The notes beneath the pieces were generated by a model, which ran no database searches, had not been told where the DNA came from, and was given only the letters and a program-made list of their open reading frames with translations. Positions 1 to 9,872 of a stretch of DNA of 64,000 bases are shown here, in pieces (the first letter of the stretch is position 1; every line of letters begins with the position of its first letter). Source of the DNA: Bradyrhizobium iriomotense (GTDB taxonomy: Bacteria; Pseudomonadota; Alphaproteobacteria; Rhizobiales; Xanthobacteraceae). The stretch covers positions 1 through 64,000 of the forward strand of contig NZ_JAFCLP010000007.1 in assembly GCF_018129405.1 (NCBI RefSeq). The letters run 5' to 3'. Position numbers and translations under genes: made by a program.

Positions 1-79
1 CATCGATCGACTTGACCAATGACCAACCTGTCAGTGATGTGTCCGAACAGGTGTCAGCCATGTCTCCGGTCTAAACAGA

Positions 80-170
80 AGGCGGGCAATCCAGTATTCC
101 AGAGAAAGTGCGGGGATACGGAGGAGCCGGGGCGTACTGGATTCCCCGCCTTCGCGGGGAATGACGGTAG
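80..170. repeat. Intergenic inverted repeat
   Basis: Two arms of about 16 bases, at 81-96 and 135-150, are complementary with one mismatch (centre tactggatt/aatccagta). The right arm runs into a second small hairpin, ccccgccttcgcgggg. No gene is visible in the first 213 bases. I recognise this layout as a dispersed palindromic element common between genes in Bradyrhizobium; that attribution is from memory. Confidence 0.55.
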
Positions 171-213
171 TGTCCACGGCAACAGCCGTGACGACTACAG
201 CAGTCGCGCAGCG

Positions 214-810
214 CTACTGCTTCGGCGCCGGCGCCATCATCGCGCCGCCCTTCTTGGCTGCGGGCGCGGGTGCGGGCTTGGTCGCGGCGGCCTGGGCCGG
301 CAGATACTTCGCGACGATAGCGGGATCGACCTGGGCGATGTTGGCGTCGGGCAGGCGCGTCCAGGTTTCGTCCTTGCCGAGCAGCGCGATGCCGAGATAG
401 CCGCGCAGCGTCAGGGTCTGGCCATCAGGACTGACCTTCATGTTGGCCTTCCAGATCTGGCCGTCGCGCGGATTGAGCACGTTGCCGCCTTCGTACTTCA
501 ATCCCTCGCGCTTCATGTTGCGGACGAAGGAGATGCCGAGCACCGGTGCATTCTTGCGATCGTCGGTGCACTTGCTGCAGACCTCGTTCGGATCGTCGCC
601 GGGCCGCGGGAAGGTCTTGGCGATCACGCCTTCGAAGACGCCGTTGTGGTCGATGAAGAGGAACCACCCGACCGTCTTGCCGTCCTCGACCTTCTGCCAG
701 AGGCCCGCAGCCGTCGGCTCCGCGGTCTGCGCGGCAGCCGGGCTCACCACGCCGAGCAGCGCAAGCGCGAGGAAGGGAAGCAGCCGAAAGCTGGAAATGA
801 GAGTCCGCAT
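214..810 (-). CDS. DUF2147 family secreted protein
   Basis: A 198-residue protein with a Sec signal peptide (residues 1-28: Arg near the start, Leu/Ala-rich core, cleavage after SPAAAQ). The mature part begins [18 protein letters not shown] and carries CSKCTDD, a central GL.YEGG.VLNPRDG segment and [14 protein letters not shown] near the end. This is the DUF2147 layout: small periplasmic beta-rich proteins of unknown function. The C-terminus is an Ala/Pro/Lys tail. The start is the ATG preceded by AAGG eight bases upstream; an ATG two codons earlier overlaps that site. It is a single gene, downstream of and co-directional with the ferredoxin reductase. No specific function can be stated. Confidence 0.8.
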   Translation of the reverse strand: MRTLISSFRLLPFLALALLGVVSPAAAQTAEPTAAGLWQKVEDGKTVGWFLFIDHNGVFEGVIAKTFPRPGDDPNEVCSKCTDDRKNAPVLGISFVRNMKREGLKYEGGNVLNPRDGQIWKANMKVSPDGQTLTLRGYLGIALLGKDETWTRLPDANIAQVDPAIVAKYLPAQAAATKPAPAPAAKKGGAMMAPAPKQ

Positions 811-967
811 TATCATCACCTTGCTGAGCCAATCGCCTTTGCCAAGCCAACCGCCTTCCAAGCCGATCGCCTTCCAAGCCAAGTCGGGGATGGCCGCACA
901 CTACGGCGATTTCGCGAACGGTTCCAGCACCAGAAACATGGGGCATCGCCTTGCCGCCCCCTCGGCG

Positions 968-2005
<1,038 letters not shown>

Positions 2006-2178
2006 TTATCGGTCGTTATCGGTTGGACGGCGCCCGTTGGGCAGAGGTGACCCTGCCTGTCTAGCCAACGGGGATGGAACAGGGAAGGCATAAAAGCGGG
2101 ATCGCCCCGCAGCCGCACCCACTTGCCGGGCCAAAATAACTGGGCTGTAACGAGGGTGGATATGACGGAGATCAATCG

Positions 2179-2712
2179 GTGAACGCACCAGCCCGCCTCG
2201 ACACGACGCCGCGCCTTGAGGACTTTCCGTTTCGCCTCAGCGACAACGTGCGCTTCGGCGATCTCGATCCCAACCAGCACGTCAATAACGCGGTCTACGC
2301 CACCTATTTCGAGACCGGCCGTGTCACGCTGATGAAGCTTCCCGAATACGGGCTGACCCCGCCCGGCCTCGCCTGGATCATGGTGCGGCTCGACATCCAT
2401 TTCCGCGCCGAGCTGCACTGGCCGAACACGATCGAGCTCGGCCTTGGGGTCGTGAAGCTGGGACGAACGTCCGTGACCTTCGAACAGGTCGTGTTCTCGA
2501 ACGGGAAGTGCATTGCGTCAGCGACGTCGGTCGGCGTCCTGCTCGACGAGGCGGCCGGCGCCGCTGACCCCAGAGGTGATCGAGAAGTTCAGCCCCTGGC
2601 ACAAGCGCGGCATCGAGGTCGCGCCGCCGGTTATCCAAGCTATTTAGAGACGATCAGGCCTGACGTTCCGGCGTCGCCACGACCAGCCCGTCGAGGTCGT
2701 CGGAGACCTTGA
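2179..2712 (+). CDS. Acyl-CoA thioesterase, hotdog fold, C-terminal frameshift
   Basis: A 4HBT/FadM-like thioesterase, hydrolysing acyl-CoA thioesters. The hotdog signature is clear: [20 protein letters not shown] (residues 25-44) contains the catalytic Asp and the N-terminal part of the long helix, and [10 protein letters not shown] follows. After LLDEA (about residue 125) the sequence turns into Arg/Pro-rich nonsense and runs into the 3' end of the opposite-strand ferredoxin gene. Read in the next frame from 2561, the DNA gives [20 protein letters not shown] and stops at 2647, a natural family C-terminus. So a one-base gain or two-base loss near 2551-2560 has shifted the frame. The catalytic domain is intact and activity is possible. 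It could also be a sequencing error. Confidence 0.75.
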   Translation: MNAPARLDTTPRLEDFPFRLSDNVRFGDLDPNQHVNNAVYATYFETGRVTLMKLPEYGLTPPGLAWIMVRLDIHFRAELHWPNTIELGLGVVKLGRTSVTFEQVVFSNGKCIASATSVGVLLDEAAGAADPRGDREVQPLAQARHRGRAAGYPSYLETIRPDVPASPRPARRGRRRP

Positions 2713-2974
2713 TCTGGCAGGACAGGCGCGAGTTCGGGCGCACGTCGAAGCCGAAATCGAGCATGTCCTCTTCCATCGGCGTCGGGCTGCCGACCTTCTC
2801 GCGCCAGGCTTCGTCGACATAGACATGGCAGGTCGCGCAGGCACATGCACCGCCGCATTCGGCTTCGATGCCGGGAATGCTGTTGCGGATGGCGGCTTCC
2901 ATCACGGTCGCGCCGTTCTCGATTTCCACCGTGCGGGTTTCGCCCTTGTGGTCGACAAAGTGAATCTTGGCCAT
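2654..2974 (-). CDS. [2Fe-2S] ferredoxin
   Basis: A 106-residue cytoplasmic electron carrier of the adrenodoxin/ISC-like class. The start [11 protein letters not shown] matches the family; an open frame continues upstream but adds low-complexity residues. The four cluster ligands are Cys40, Cys46 and Cys49 ([12 protein letters not shown]) and Cys86 (SRLSCQIKV), the C-x5-C-x2-C...C spacing of this class. It reads away from the Hpt gene and towards the thioesterase. Its likely partner is the ferredoxin-NADP reductase nearby. Such ferredoxins serve cytochrome P450s, Rieske oxygenases or Fe-S assembly; no such partner is visible here, so the client is unknown. Confidence 0.9.
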   Translation of the reverse strand: MAKIHFVDHKGETRTVEIENGATVMEAAIRNSIPGIEAECGGACACATCHVYVDEAWREKVGSPTPMEEDMLDFGFDVRPNSRLSCQIKVSDDLDGLVVATPERQA

Positions 2975-3148
2975 GTGTGCTCGTGCTGCCGCGATGTTGG
3001 GAATGAAGGAGGGTCCGGGCTGTCCTATAACGGGTCGGTTAGCCCGGCGCCATAGCGTTTTCGAGCGGCCTGGATCCCGGTTCGCGCGCAGAAAACGCGT
3101 CAAATCAAACGACTAGTGCGCAGGCCCCATATTTGTGGGGGCGTCGGC

Positions 3149-3523
3149 CTAATGCTTCAGGATCGCCGCGATCGCGGCACGGACCTCGGCCACCGCCTCT
3201 TTCAGCGCGGCAAGTGCATGGAGCCGGTTGTGGCCGGTCCGAACCGCCGTCTCGAGGCTGGCGGCAGCATCGGCCACCGCGAAGGCGCCGATCCCGCGGG
3301 CCGAGCCCTTGAGCGTGTGCGCGAGCGCGCCGGTCTCGGCCGGCAGCGCCGCCATTGCGGCGAGCAGGCGGACCGCCTGCTCGGCGAACATCGCGAGCAC
3401 TTCCTGTTCCAGCTCAGTGTCGCCGAGCGTCATCCGGGAGAGGTGGTCGAGATCGAGCGGGCTGTCGATGGGCGCAAGCGGGGGCGAAGGCATCCAGTCC
3501 ATCCGTTGCAGTTCAGGCGTCAT
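3149..3523 (-). CDS. Hpt domain phosphotransfer protein
   Basis: A 124-residue stand-alone histidine phosphotransfer protein. After a Pro-rich N-terminus (1-20) the four-helix bundle begins at LDLDHLSRMTLGDTELEQEV. The phosphoacceptor is His69 in AHTLKGSARGIGA, the standard Hpt motif HxxKG. It has no kinase or receiver domain, so it should relay phosphate between a hybrid kinase and a response regulator. It is transcribed divergently from the giant coiled-coil gene, sharing a 398-base intergenic region with a perfect CtrA box. The partner proteins cannot be read from sequence. Start codons at Met8 or Met11 are alternatives, since no strong ribosome site marks the first ATG. Confidence 0.85.
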   Translation of the reverse strand: MTPELQRMDWMPSPPLAPIDSPLDLDHLSRMTLGDTELEQEVLAMFAEQAVRLLAAMAALPAETGALAHTLKGSARGIGAFAVADAAASLETAVRTGHNRLHALAALKEAVAEVRAAIAAILKH

Positions 3524-3727
3524 GGCGCAGGCCCCGGCATCGCGCGACGGTTCCGCCGGTCCGGCGGGTACGGTTCGCCTCAGCCAAGCACGAAAATGGT
3601 TAACGAAATGTTTGGGCTGTTTTACGTAATTCCGCCCGTTTATTGACGAAAAGTCGCCGCAATTGGCCGGGTTCCGTGGAGAATTTCATTTATTGCTAAG
3701 GCGTTACGGCCCGATCCTGTTAACGAT

Positions 3728-3746
3728 GATTAAGATTGTCTTAATC
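3728..3746. promoter_or_regulatory. Palindromic CtrA box (TTAA-N7-TTAA)
   Basis: TTAA at 3730-3733 and TTAA at 3741-3744 are separated by exactly seven bases, the full CtrA binding consensus. The site is also a perfect palindrome, GATTAAGA-TTG-TCTTAATC. A further TTAA lies six bases upstream. The site sits in the AT-rich part of a 398-base gap between the divergent Hpt gene and the polar-growth-like gene, about 180 bases from the latter's start. I see no other gene in the gap. The CtrA consensus is established in alphaproteobacteria; binding here is inferred. Confidence 0.6.
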
Positions 3747-3921
3747 GCAGGCATTTCATTCGCGACGCTCTGCCAATAGGATGTTGCGGAAATTAGCGGA
3801 CAAGCCGTCCGGGTGGGGACGGCTCGGAGATCCGCATAAGCGGCATGATCCGGTCTGTGGGCTTGCGTAGCGCGCAGGGCTCGCGGGGGGCGTGTACAAG
3901 TAACGAGGGCTCGGACTGAAC

Positions 3922-6900
3922 ATGGCGAACACTCCCAAAAAGGTCAAAGACCCCACAGAAGTTGCGCTTTCTGCGATCCAGGAAGCCCTGAACATCAGCG
4001 ACACCGCTGCGGACACCAGCCGCAACGCCTCGATGCGGAGCGAAACGGCGCCTCAGGTGGAGCCTCCGCCGCCCCCGGTCTTCGACGATCCGAGCTTCGA
4101 GCCGCGCCCCGCTGCCAACGAACGGTCGACCGTGTTCGATCCGATCGAGGAGCCGCGCACCACACGCCGCGCCGCCAATGACGACCGCGAGACCATCGGT
4201 CAGCTGCTCCAGGCGCTTCAGAGGGGCCGCCCTGCCCGCAGCGTCTACACCTTCGCCACCATCTTCGCCGGCGTCTGGCTCGCCGCCTGTGCGGCGCTGA
4301 CGGTCGGCTTCCTGCCCTCGATCCAGGCCGCCATGGGCCAGAGCGGCGGCGTGCTCGTCATCGCCGGCCTGATCGCGATGTTCTTCGCGCCGATCATGCT
4401 GTTCTACTTCCTGGCCAGCCTCGTCTGGCGCGGCCAGGAAATGCGCATGATCGCGCAGGCGATGGCGCAGGTCGCGATCCGCTTCTCCGAGCCCGAAGGC
4501 TCGGCGTCCGATTCCATGGTCACCGTCGGCCAGGCCATCCGCCGCGAGGTCGCGGCGATGGGCGACGGCATCGAGCGCGCGATTGCGCGCGCCGGCGAGC
4601 TCGAGACGCTGGTCGCCAACGAGGTCGCCGCGCTCGAGCGCGCCTATAGCGACAACGAAGTGCGCATCCGCGCCCTGCTCCAGGACATCGCGCATCAGCG
4701 CGACAATTTGGTCGGCCAGGCCGAGCAGGTCCGCAGCGCCATCTCCGGCGTGCAGATCGATCTGCGCCACGACATCGCGCTGATCTCGGACGCGATCGCC
4801 TCGCGCGTCGACGAGGTCGCCAAGTCCATCACCGGCGCGCTCGAAGAGCGCGGCGCCCACATCACCCAGGCGCTGAGCAATGCCGGCGACAACATGATCC
4901 TGGCGCTCGGCGAGCGCGGCGGCGACCTGCTCGACCGCCTCGAGGAAGCCAGCAACGAGACCACGCGCGCCGTGCTCGACGCCAGCGAGCGGCTGACCAC
5001 CAGCCTCAACTTCAAGACCGGTCACGTCCACGACGAGTTCGTCGACCTCGCCGACCGCGTCCACGAGATGCTGAACGAGCGCATCGACCGCATCACCGGC
5101 GAGTTCGAGCAGCGCTCCGCCGCGATCGTCGACGGCATCTCCGAGCGCACCGAGCAGGTGCACGACAGCTTGAAGAACTCGTCGGACTCGCTGCTGCTCG
5201 AGCTCGAGCTGCGCTCCAGCGACATCTCCGCCAAGATCGACGACGCCGGCAGCCGCCTCGCCAACCAGATCATGACGAGCGGCGACAAGGCGAGCGAGGC
5301 GCTCGACGCCACGGTCAACACCCTCGTCGCCAAGGTCGTGAGCCAGACCGAGACCGCGCACGACTCGCTGTCGCTGCAGATGAGCGCCTTCGACGAGCTG
5401 GTGAAGAACCAGGGCACCGAGCTGGTCGAGAAGTTCGCCCGCGACTCCGGCACGCTCGGCGCGCTGATCACCCGCCACATCTCCGAGTTCGACCGCACCG
5501 TGAAGACGTTCGGCGGCGAGATCGTCGAGCGCATGGGCCAGCGCACCCAGGACATCCATGAGTCGCTGAAGACCTATGTCGACAATTTCGACACCCGCTT
5601 CACCTCCAACGGCGGCGAGATCACGGCCCTGCTCGACCAGCGCCTCGTGCAGTTCGAGACCACGATCGGCGAACGCGTCAACCATCTCGATGCCTCGCTG
5701 AACGGCAAGATCGCCGGCCTCGACGGCACGATCGAAGGCCACATCAAGACCTTCGACGACCAGCTCAGCGGCCGCGTCGCCGCGCTCGAACAGTCGTTCG
5801 ACAGCCGCGCGAAGTCGATGACCGAGACCATCGACGGCCGCCTCAACACGCTCGCCACGTCGCTTACCGACGGTGCCGCACAGGCGATCCAGTCGGTCGA
5901 TTCCCGCCTCACCCACCTCACGACGTCGCTCACCGACGGCGCTTCGCAGGCCATCGAGACCATCGATGCGCGCCTCAACCACCTGACGTCCTCGTTGACC
6001 GATGGCGCGTCGCAGACCATCCAGTCGATCGACACCCGTCTGACCCACCTCACGACGACGCTGACGGGCGGCGCGACGCAGGCGCTCGAATCCATCGATA
6101 CCCGCCTCACCTACCTCGCCACCGCCGTGACCAACGGCGCCTCGCAGGCCGTGCAGTCGATCGACACGCGCCTCACGCTGCTGACCTCGACGCTCACCGA
6201 CGGCACCGCGCAGGCGATCGAGGCGGTCGACCGCCGCATCACCGGCGTCACCGAGATGATCGACGGCCGCAGCACACACCTGACCGACACGGTCACGGCG
6301 CGCTTCCAGGACATCCACCAGACCATCGAGACCAAGGTCGGCTCGGTCGCCAACGACATCGACGTGCGCGTGGCGCAGTTCGAGGACCTGCTCGGCTCGC
6401 GCGTCGAGGCCGTCGCCGGCCGCATCGAGAGCAGCGGCCGCCAGGCCAGCGAGGACATGATGTCCCGCGCCGAGATGATCTCGACCGCGATCCGCTCGCA
6501 TGTCGAGGACGCCGAGCGCTCGCTCACCAACCTCGTGGTCAACACCAGCGAGACGATCCAGACCGGTGCGCGCACCGCCCAGCAGTCGCTGATGACGGTC
6601 TCCTCCGACGTCAACGCCCAGCTCAAGATGACCGCGACCGAGGTCGAACACGCGCTGACCTCGGTCGGCACGGGTGCCGCCAACGCGATCCTGTCCAGCG
6701 CCCGCGAGGCGCAGTCGACCCTGGTCGCGGCCTCGGGCGATGCCTCCACCCAGATCAAGGGACTCGCAGCCGACGTCGAACGCACGCTGTCGGCGGCCGG
6801 GTCTGCGACCGCAGCCTCGATCCTGGCCGGCGCCCGCGAGGTGCAGACCACGCTCGTCACGGCGTCCTCGGACGCGGCCAACCACGTCAAGACGCTCACC

Positions 6901-9636
6901 GCCGACGTGCAGCGCTCGCTGTCGATGGCCGGCGTCACCACGGCGGAATCGATCACCGCCGGCGCCCGCGATGCGCAGTCCGCGCTTGTCGCGGCCTCGA
7001 CCGAGACCGCCAACCAGATCAAGGCGCTGTCCTCGGACGTGCAGCGCTCGCTCACGATGGCGGGCACCGCGACGGCCGAGACCATCATGTCCGGCGCCCG
7101 CGAAGCCCAGAGCTCGCTGGTCACGGCGTCCTCGGATGCGGCAAGCCAGGTCAAGTCGCTCGCGGCCGAGGTGCATCGTTCGCTCTCGCAGGCCGGCCAG
7201 ACGACCGCCGAGACCATCACGACCAGCGCCCGCGACGCCCAGAGCACCCTTCTTGCTGTCTCCGCAGAGCAAACCGGCCAGGTCCGCTCGCTCGCGGCCG
7301 AGATGCAGCGCGCGCTGGCGACCGCCGGCGGCGCCACCATCGAGGCGCTCACCAGCGGCGTCCGCGAGGCCCAGGGCACGCTGATCTCCGCCTCGACCGA
7401 TGCGGCCAGCCAGATCAAGTCGCTGACCACGGACATCGAGCGCACGTTGACCGCAGTCGGCGCCGACACCGCCTCGACCATCCTCAACAGCGCGCGTGAG
7501 GCCCAGACCTCGCTGACCTCGACTTCGGCGGATGCCGCGAGCCAGATCCGCACGATCTCGACCGAGATCGAGCGCGCCCTGAGCACGGCCACGACGAACG
7601 CGACCAGCGAGATCCAGACCAGCGCGCTCAACGCCCAGAACGCGCTGATCTCCGCCTCGAACGAGGCGAGCTCGCGGGTCAAGTCGAGCTCGGCCGACGT
7701 CGAGCGCTCGGTGCTCGCCGCCAGCTCCAGCTTCGGCCAGGCCATGACCGGCAAGACCGACGAGATCGTCACCTACGTGCAGCAGCAGGCCGACCGTCTG
7801 TCGAACATGATCGACGCCAAGCGCGGCGCGCTGGTCGATGCGATCGGCTCCAAGACCAGCCAGCTCACGCTCGACATCGACCGCGTCACCTCCGACGCGC
7901 TGAAGTCGATCGAGACGCGCGGCCATGCCTTCTCGCAGACCATGATGGGCAACGGCTCCGAAGTCGCCCGCACCATCAATGCGGCGAGCGAGATCGCCAC
8001 GAGCGCGGTCGGCAAGTCGCTCAAGGACCTCGAGCAGTCCTCGCGTTCCGCGATCGACCAGTCGCGCCAGGTCTCGATCGCGGCCGTCACCGAGATGCAG
8101 GAGACCAGCAAGATCCTGCGCACCGATACGGTCGCCCTGTTCGAGCGTCTGCGCGAAGGCAACATCCTCCTCCAGGAGGTGCTGACCGGCGCGCACGACA
8201 ACCTCAACTCGCTGGAGCGGGCGCTGGTGACGCGCGTTGCCGACTTCGTCTCGGCGATGAACGACGTCACCTCACGCAACGGCGCGGCGACGCAGAACCT
8301 GGAAGACCAGCTCAACGTGTTCAACAGCAAGACCACGAAGGCGCTCCAGGATCTCGGCGAGCTGTCGACCCAGTTCGACAAGCACGGCAAGGCGCTGGTC
8401 GATGCCGCGCAGGTCGTGGAGCAGAGCAACAAGAACACCACCGCCTCGCTCGCCGAGCGCAAGCAGGCGCTGGAATCGCTCGTCACCACGATCGACCTGC
8501 GCACGGCCGACCTCGACCAGCGGCTGTCGCGCTTCACCGGCCTGCTCGATGAATCGCTGGCCGCGGCCGAAGAGCGTGCCCGCGACATCGCCCGCGTCGT
8601 CGCCGAGACCGCCGGCGCAGGCTCGGCCGCGATCACCCGCCAGTTCGAGGCGGTGCGCGCGGCGTCCGAGGAGGAGCACCGCCAGACCATCGAGGCGATG
8701 CACGACATCTACCGCCAGACCACGGACGAGGCGGATACGATGTTCAAGCAGTCGACCGAGAAGTTCACCAACCTCGTCTCCAGCATGAAGCAGATGGCGT
8801 TCGAGATGCACAACGAGCTCGAAGCCACCCGCAACGAGCTGCGCCGCGGCGTGCTCGAAATGCCGCAGGAGGCCGCCGAGAGCACTGCGCAGATGCGCAA
8901 GGTGATCGTCGACCAGATCGAGGCGCTCGCCGAGCTCAACCGCATCGTGGCCCAGCACGGCCGTGGTCTCGACGTCTCGACGGCGGGCCGCGCTTCTGTC
9001 GCCGTCCAGCGTCAGGAAGAGCCGATGATGGCGACCGTCGGCGGTCGTGGTGCCGAGACCCGCATGCGCGACACCGGCAGCGCCTCGACGCTGCCGCCGC
9101 CGGACCTCGGCATGCCCGCTCCCTCGCGCCGCACCGAAGCGCCGCCGGTCGCGCCCGGCGGCAACGACCAGGGCCGCGACGGCTGGCTGTCGGACCTCTT
9201 GAACCGCACGGACGCCAACCAGGGCGCCCCGGCCGGACGTGAGGCTCCCCGTGCCCGCCAGGCACCTGCACCGCAGCCGCAGGCCCCGCAGGCGAGCAGC
9301 AATCCGCTGGAATCGCTGTCGCTCGACATCGGCCGGCTGATGGACCGCAACCTCGCCGCCGAGATGTGGGACCGCTACCAGCGCGGCGAGAACAAGGCCT
9401 TCACCAAGCGCCTCTACACGCCCGCCGGCCAGAAGGCCTTTGACGAGGTCGCCCGCAAGTACCGCGCCGACCGCAACTTCAAGGGTACCGTCGACCGCTA
9501 CGTCGCCGAGTTCGAGCGCCTGCTCGACGAAGTCGCCCGCGACGGCCGCGGCCCGCAGGAGCTGCGCGGCCACCTGACCTCGGAGACGGGTCTGGTCTAC
9601 ACGCTGCTCGCACACGCGGCGGGCCGGCTGGGGTGA
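3922..9636 (+). CDS. Giant membrane-anchored coiled-coil protein, GPR/RgsE-like polar growth factor
   Basis: A 1904-residue protein. Residues 1-105 are charged and Pro-rich (PPPPPVFDDPSFEPRP). Two transmembrane helices follow (about 108-131 and 143-169). Residues 170-1640 are almost entirely long helix with 11-residue-type periodicity: six 22-residue repeats (637-768) and nine 44-residue repeats (883-1278). A disordered Pro/Ala/Arg linker (about 1680-1790) leads to a conserved C-terminal domain, LMDRNLAAEMWDRYQRGENK onwards. This architecture (two N-terminal TM segments, apolipoprotein-like coiled coil, about 2000 residues) matches the Agrobacterium growth pole ring protein GPR and Sinorhizobium RgsE, which organise unipolar growth; Caulobacter TipN is a shorter relative in layout. 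Assignment is by architecture, not alignment. A palindromic CtrA box upstream suggests cell-cycle control. It ends in a strong terminator. Confidence 0.75.
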   Translation: MANTPKKVKDPTEVALSAIQEALNISDTAADTSRNASMRSETAPQVEPPPPPVFDDPSFEPRPAANERSTVFDPIEEPRTTRRAANDDRETIGQLLQALQRGRPARSVYTFATIFAGVWLAACAALTVGFLPSIQAAMGQSGGVLVIAGLIAMFFAPIMLFYFLASLVWRGQEMRMIAQAMAQVAIRFSEPEGSASDSMVTVGQAIRREVAAMGDGIERAIARAGELETLVANEVAALERAYSDNEVRIRALLQDIAHQRDNLVGQAEQVRSAISGVQIDLRHDIALISDAIASRVDEVAKSITGALEERGAHITQALSNAGDNMILALGERGGDLLDRLEEASNETTRAVLDASERLTTSLNFKTGHVHDEFVDLADRVHEMLNERIDRITGEFEQRSAAIVDGISERTEQVHDSLKNSSDSLLLELELRSSDISAKIDDAGSRLANQIMTSGDKASEALDATVNTLVAKVVSQTETAHDSLSLQMSAFDELVKNQGTELVEKFARDSGTLGALITRHISEFDRTVKTFGGEIVERMGQRTQDIHESLKTYVDNFDTRFTSNGGEITALLDQRLVQFETTIGERVNHLDASLNGKIAGLDGTIEGHIKTFDDQLSGRVAALEQSFDSRAKSMTETIDGRLNTLATSLTDGAAQAIQSVDSRLTHLTTSLTDGASQAIETIDARLNHLTSSLTDGASQTIQSIDTRLTHLTTTLTGGATQALESIDTRLTYLATAVTNGASQAVQSIDTRLTLLTSTLTDGTAQAIEAVDRRITGVTEMIDGRSTHLTDTVTARFQDIHQTIETKVGSVANDIDVRVAQFEDLLGSRVEAVAGRIESSGRQASEDMMSRAEMISTAIRSHVEDAERSLTNLVVNTSETIQTGARTAQQSLMTVSSDVNAQLKMTATEVEHALTSVGTGAANAILSSAREAQSTLVAASGDASTQIKGLAADVERTLSAAGSATAASILAGAREVQTTLVTASSDAANHVKTLTADVQRSLSMAGVTTAESITAGARDAQSALVAASTETANQIKALSSDVQRSLTMAGTATAETIMSGAREAQSSLVTASSDAASQVKSLAAEVHRSLSQAGQTTAETITTSARDAQSTLLAVSAEQTGQVRSLAAEMQRALATAGGATIEALTSGVREAQGTLISASTDAASQIKSLTTDIERTLTAVGADTASTILNSAREAQTSLTSTSADAASQIRTISTEIERALSTATTNATSEIQTSALNAQNALISASNEASSRVKSSSADVERSVLAASSSFGQAMTGKTDEIVTYVQQQADRLSNMIDAKRGALVDAIGSKTSQLTLDIDRVTSDALKSIETRGHAFSQTMMGNGSEVARTINAASEIATSAVGKSLKDLEQSSRSAIDQSRQVSIAAVTEMQETSKILRTDTVALFERLREGNILLQEVLTGAHDNLNSLERALVTRVADFVSAMNDVTSRNGAATQNLEDQLNVFNSKTTKALQDLGELSTQFDKHGKALVDAAQVVEQSNKNTTASLAERKQALESLVTTIDLRTADLDQRLSRFTGLLDESLAAAEERARDIARVVAETAGAGSAAITRQFEAVRAASEEEHRQTIEAMHDIYRQTTDEADTMFKQSTEKFTNLVSSMKQMAFEMHNELEATRNELRRGVLEMPQEAAESTAQMRKVIVDQIEALAELNRIVAQHGRGLDVSTAGRASVAVQRQEEPMMATVGGRGAETRMRDTGSASTLPPPDLGMPAPSRRTEAPPVAPGGNDQGRDGWLSDLLNRTDANQGAPAGREAPRARQAPAPQPQAPQASSNPLESLSLDIGRLMDRNLAAEMWDRYQRGENKAFTKRLYTPAGQKAFDEVARKYRADRNFKGTVDRYVAEFERLLDEVARDGRGPQELRGHLTSETGLVYTLLAHAAGRLG
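5830..6225 (+). repeat. Six tandem 66-bp (22-residue) repeats inside the coiled-coil gene
   Basis: Six uninterrupted units of 22 residues with consensus IDxRLxxLTxSLTDGASQAIQS. A seventh, diverged unit begins VDRRITGV. Twenty-two residues is two 11-residue hendecads, the apolipoprotein A-type helix unit. The unit boundaries fall exactly 66 bases apart, so they arose by tandem duplication or are kept by recombination. Confidence 0.85.
6568..7755 (+). repeat. Nine tandem 132-bp (44-residue) repeats inside the coiled-coil gene
   Basis: Nine units begin at 6568 and then every 132 bases (6700, 6832, 6964, 7096, 7228, 7360, 7492, 7624). The typical unit starts AREAQSTLVAASSDAASQIK and continues with SLAADVERSLSMAGxxTAETIxxG. 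Forty-four residues equals four hendecads. The first and last copies are the most diverged, as expected for an array that expands from its centre. Confidence 0.85.
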
Positions 9637-9661
9637 GCGACGGATAGCGAATAGCGAATGA

Positions 9662-9690
9662 AAACGGAGGCCTCGCGGCCTCCGTTTTTG
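9662..9690 (+). terminator. Rho-independent terminator
   Basis: Perfect stem ACGGAGGCC / GGCCTCCGT with a TCGC loop, followed by TTTTTG, 26 bases after the stop of the coiled-coil gene. Confidence 0.85.
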
Positions 9691-9734
9691 TTTGGACTTG
9701 TCATCAGGAGCGAAACGCTCGACCACAAATTCGC

Positions 9735-9863
9735 TGTCGTCCTGGCGAACGCCAGGACCCATACCGCGAGGTCCATCGATCGCGCTCGGTGGGCGTACCG
9801 AACGACCGGTCTTCGCCAAACTCCTCCCTGGGGTAATGGGTCCTGGCGTTCGCCAGGACAACA
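9735..9863. repeat. Intergenic palindromic repeat pair
   Basis: Two copies of an 18-base palindrome, TCCTGGCG-NN-CGCCAGGA, at 9740-9757 and 9841-9858 face each other. Their flanks (tgtcg/acccat and atgggt/acaac) are also complementary, so the whole unit folds into one long cruciform. It lies between the convergent coiled-coil and mlaD genes. It resembles a dispersed Bradyrhizobium intergenic repeat. Confidence 0.65.
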
Positions 9864-9872
9864 GCGGAGAAG

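Noticed and set aside
3793-8196. A 1467-codon open frame on the minus strand opposite the coiled-coil gene
   Set aside because: It is a by-product of the high-GC third-position pattern and repeats of the plus-strand gene. Its product is an implausible Asp/Gly/Arg/Leu repeat, and the plus frame has TM segments, a conserved domain, an upstream CtrA box and a terminator.
9685-9872. Short peptide-like frames in the 9.7-9.9 kb gap (for example RTPGPI-type translations)
   Set aside because: These are translations of the palindromic repeat, a common source of false small genes in Bradyrhizobium.
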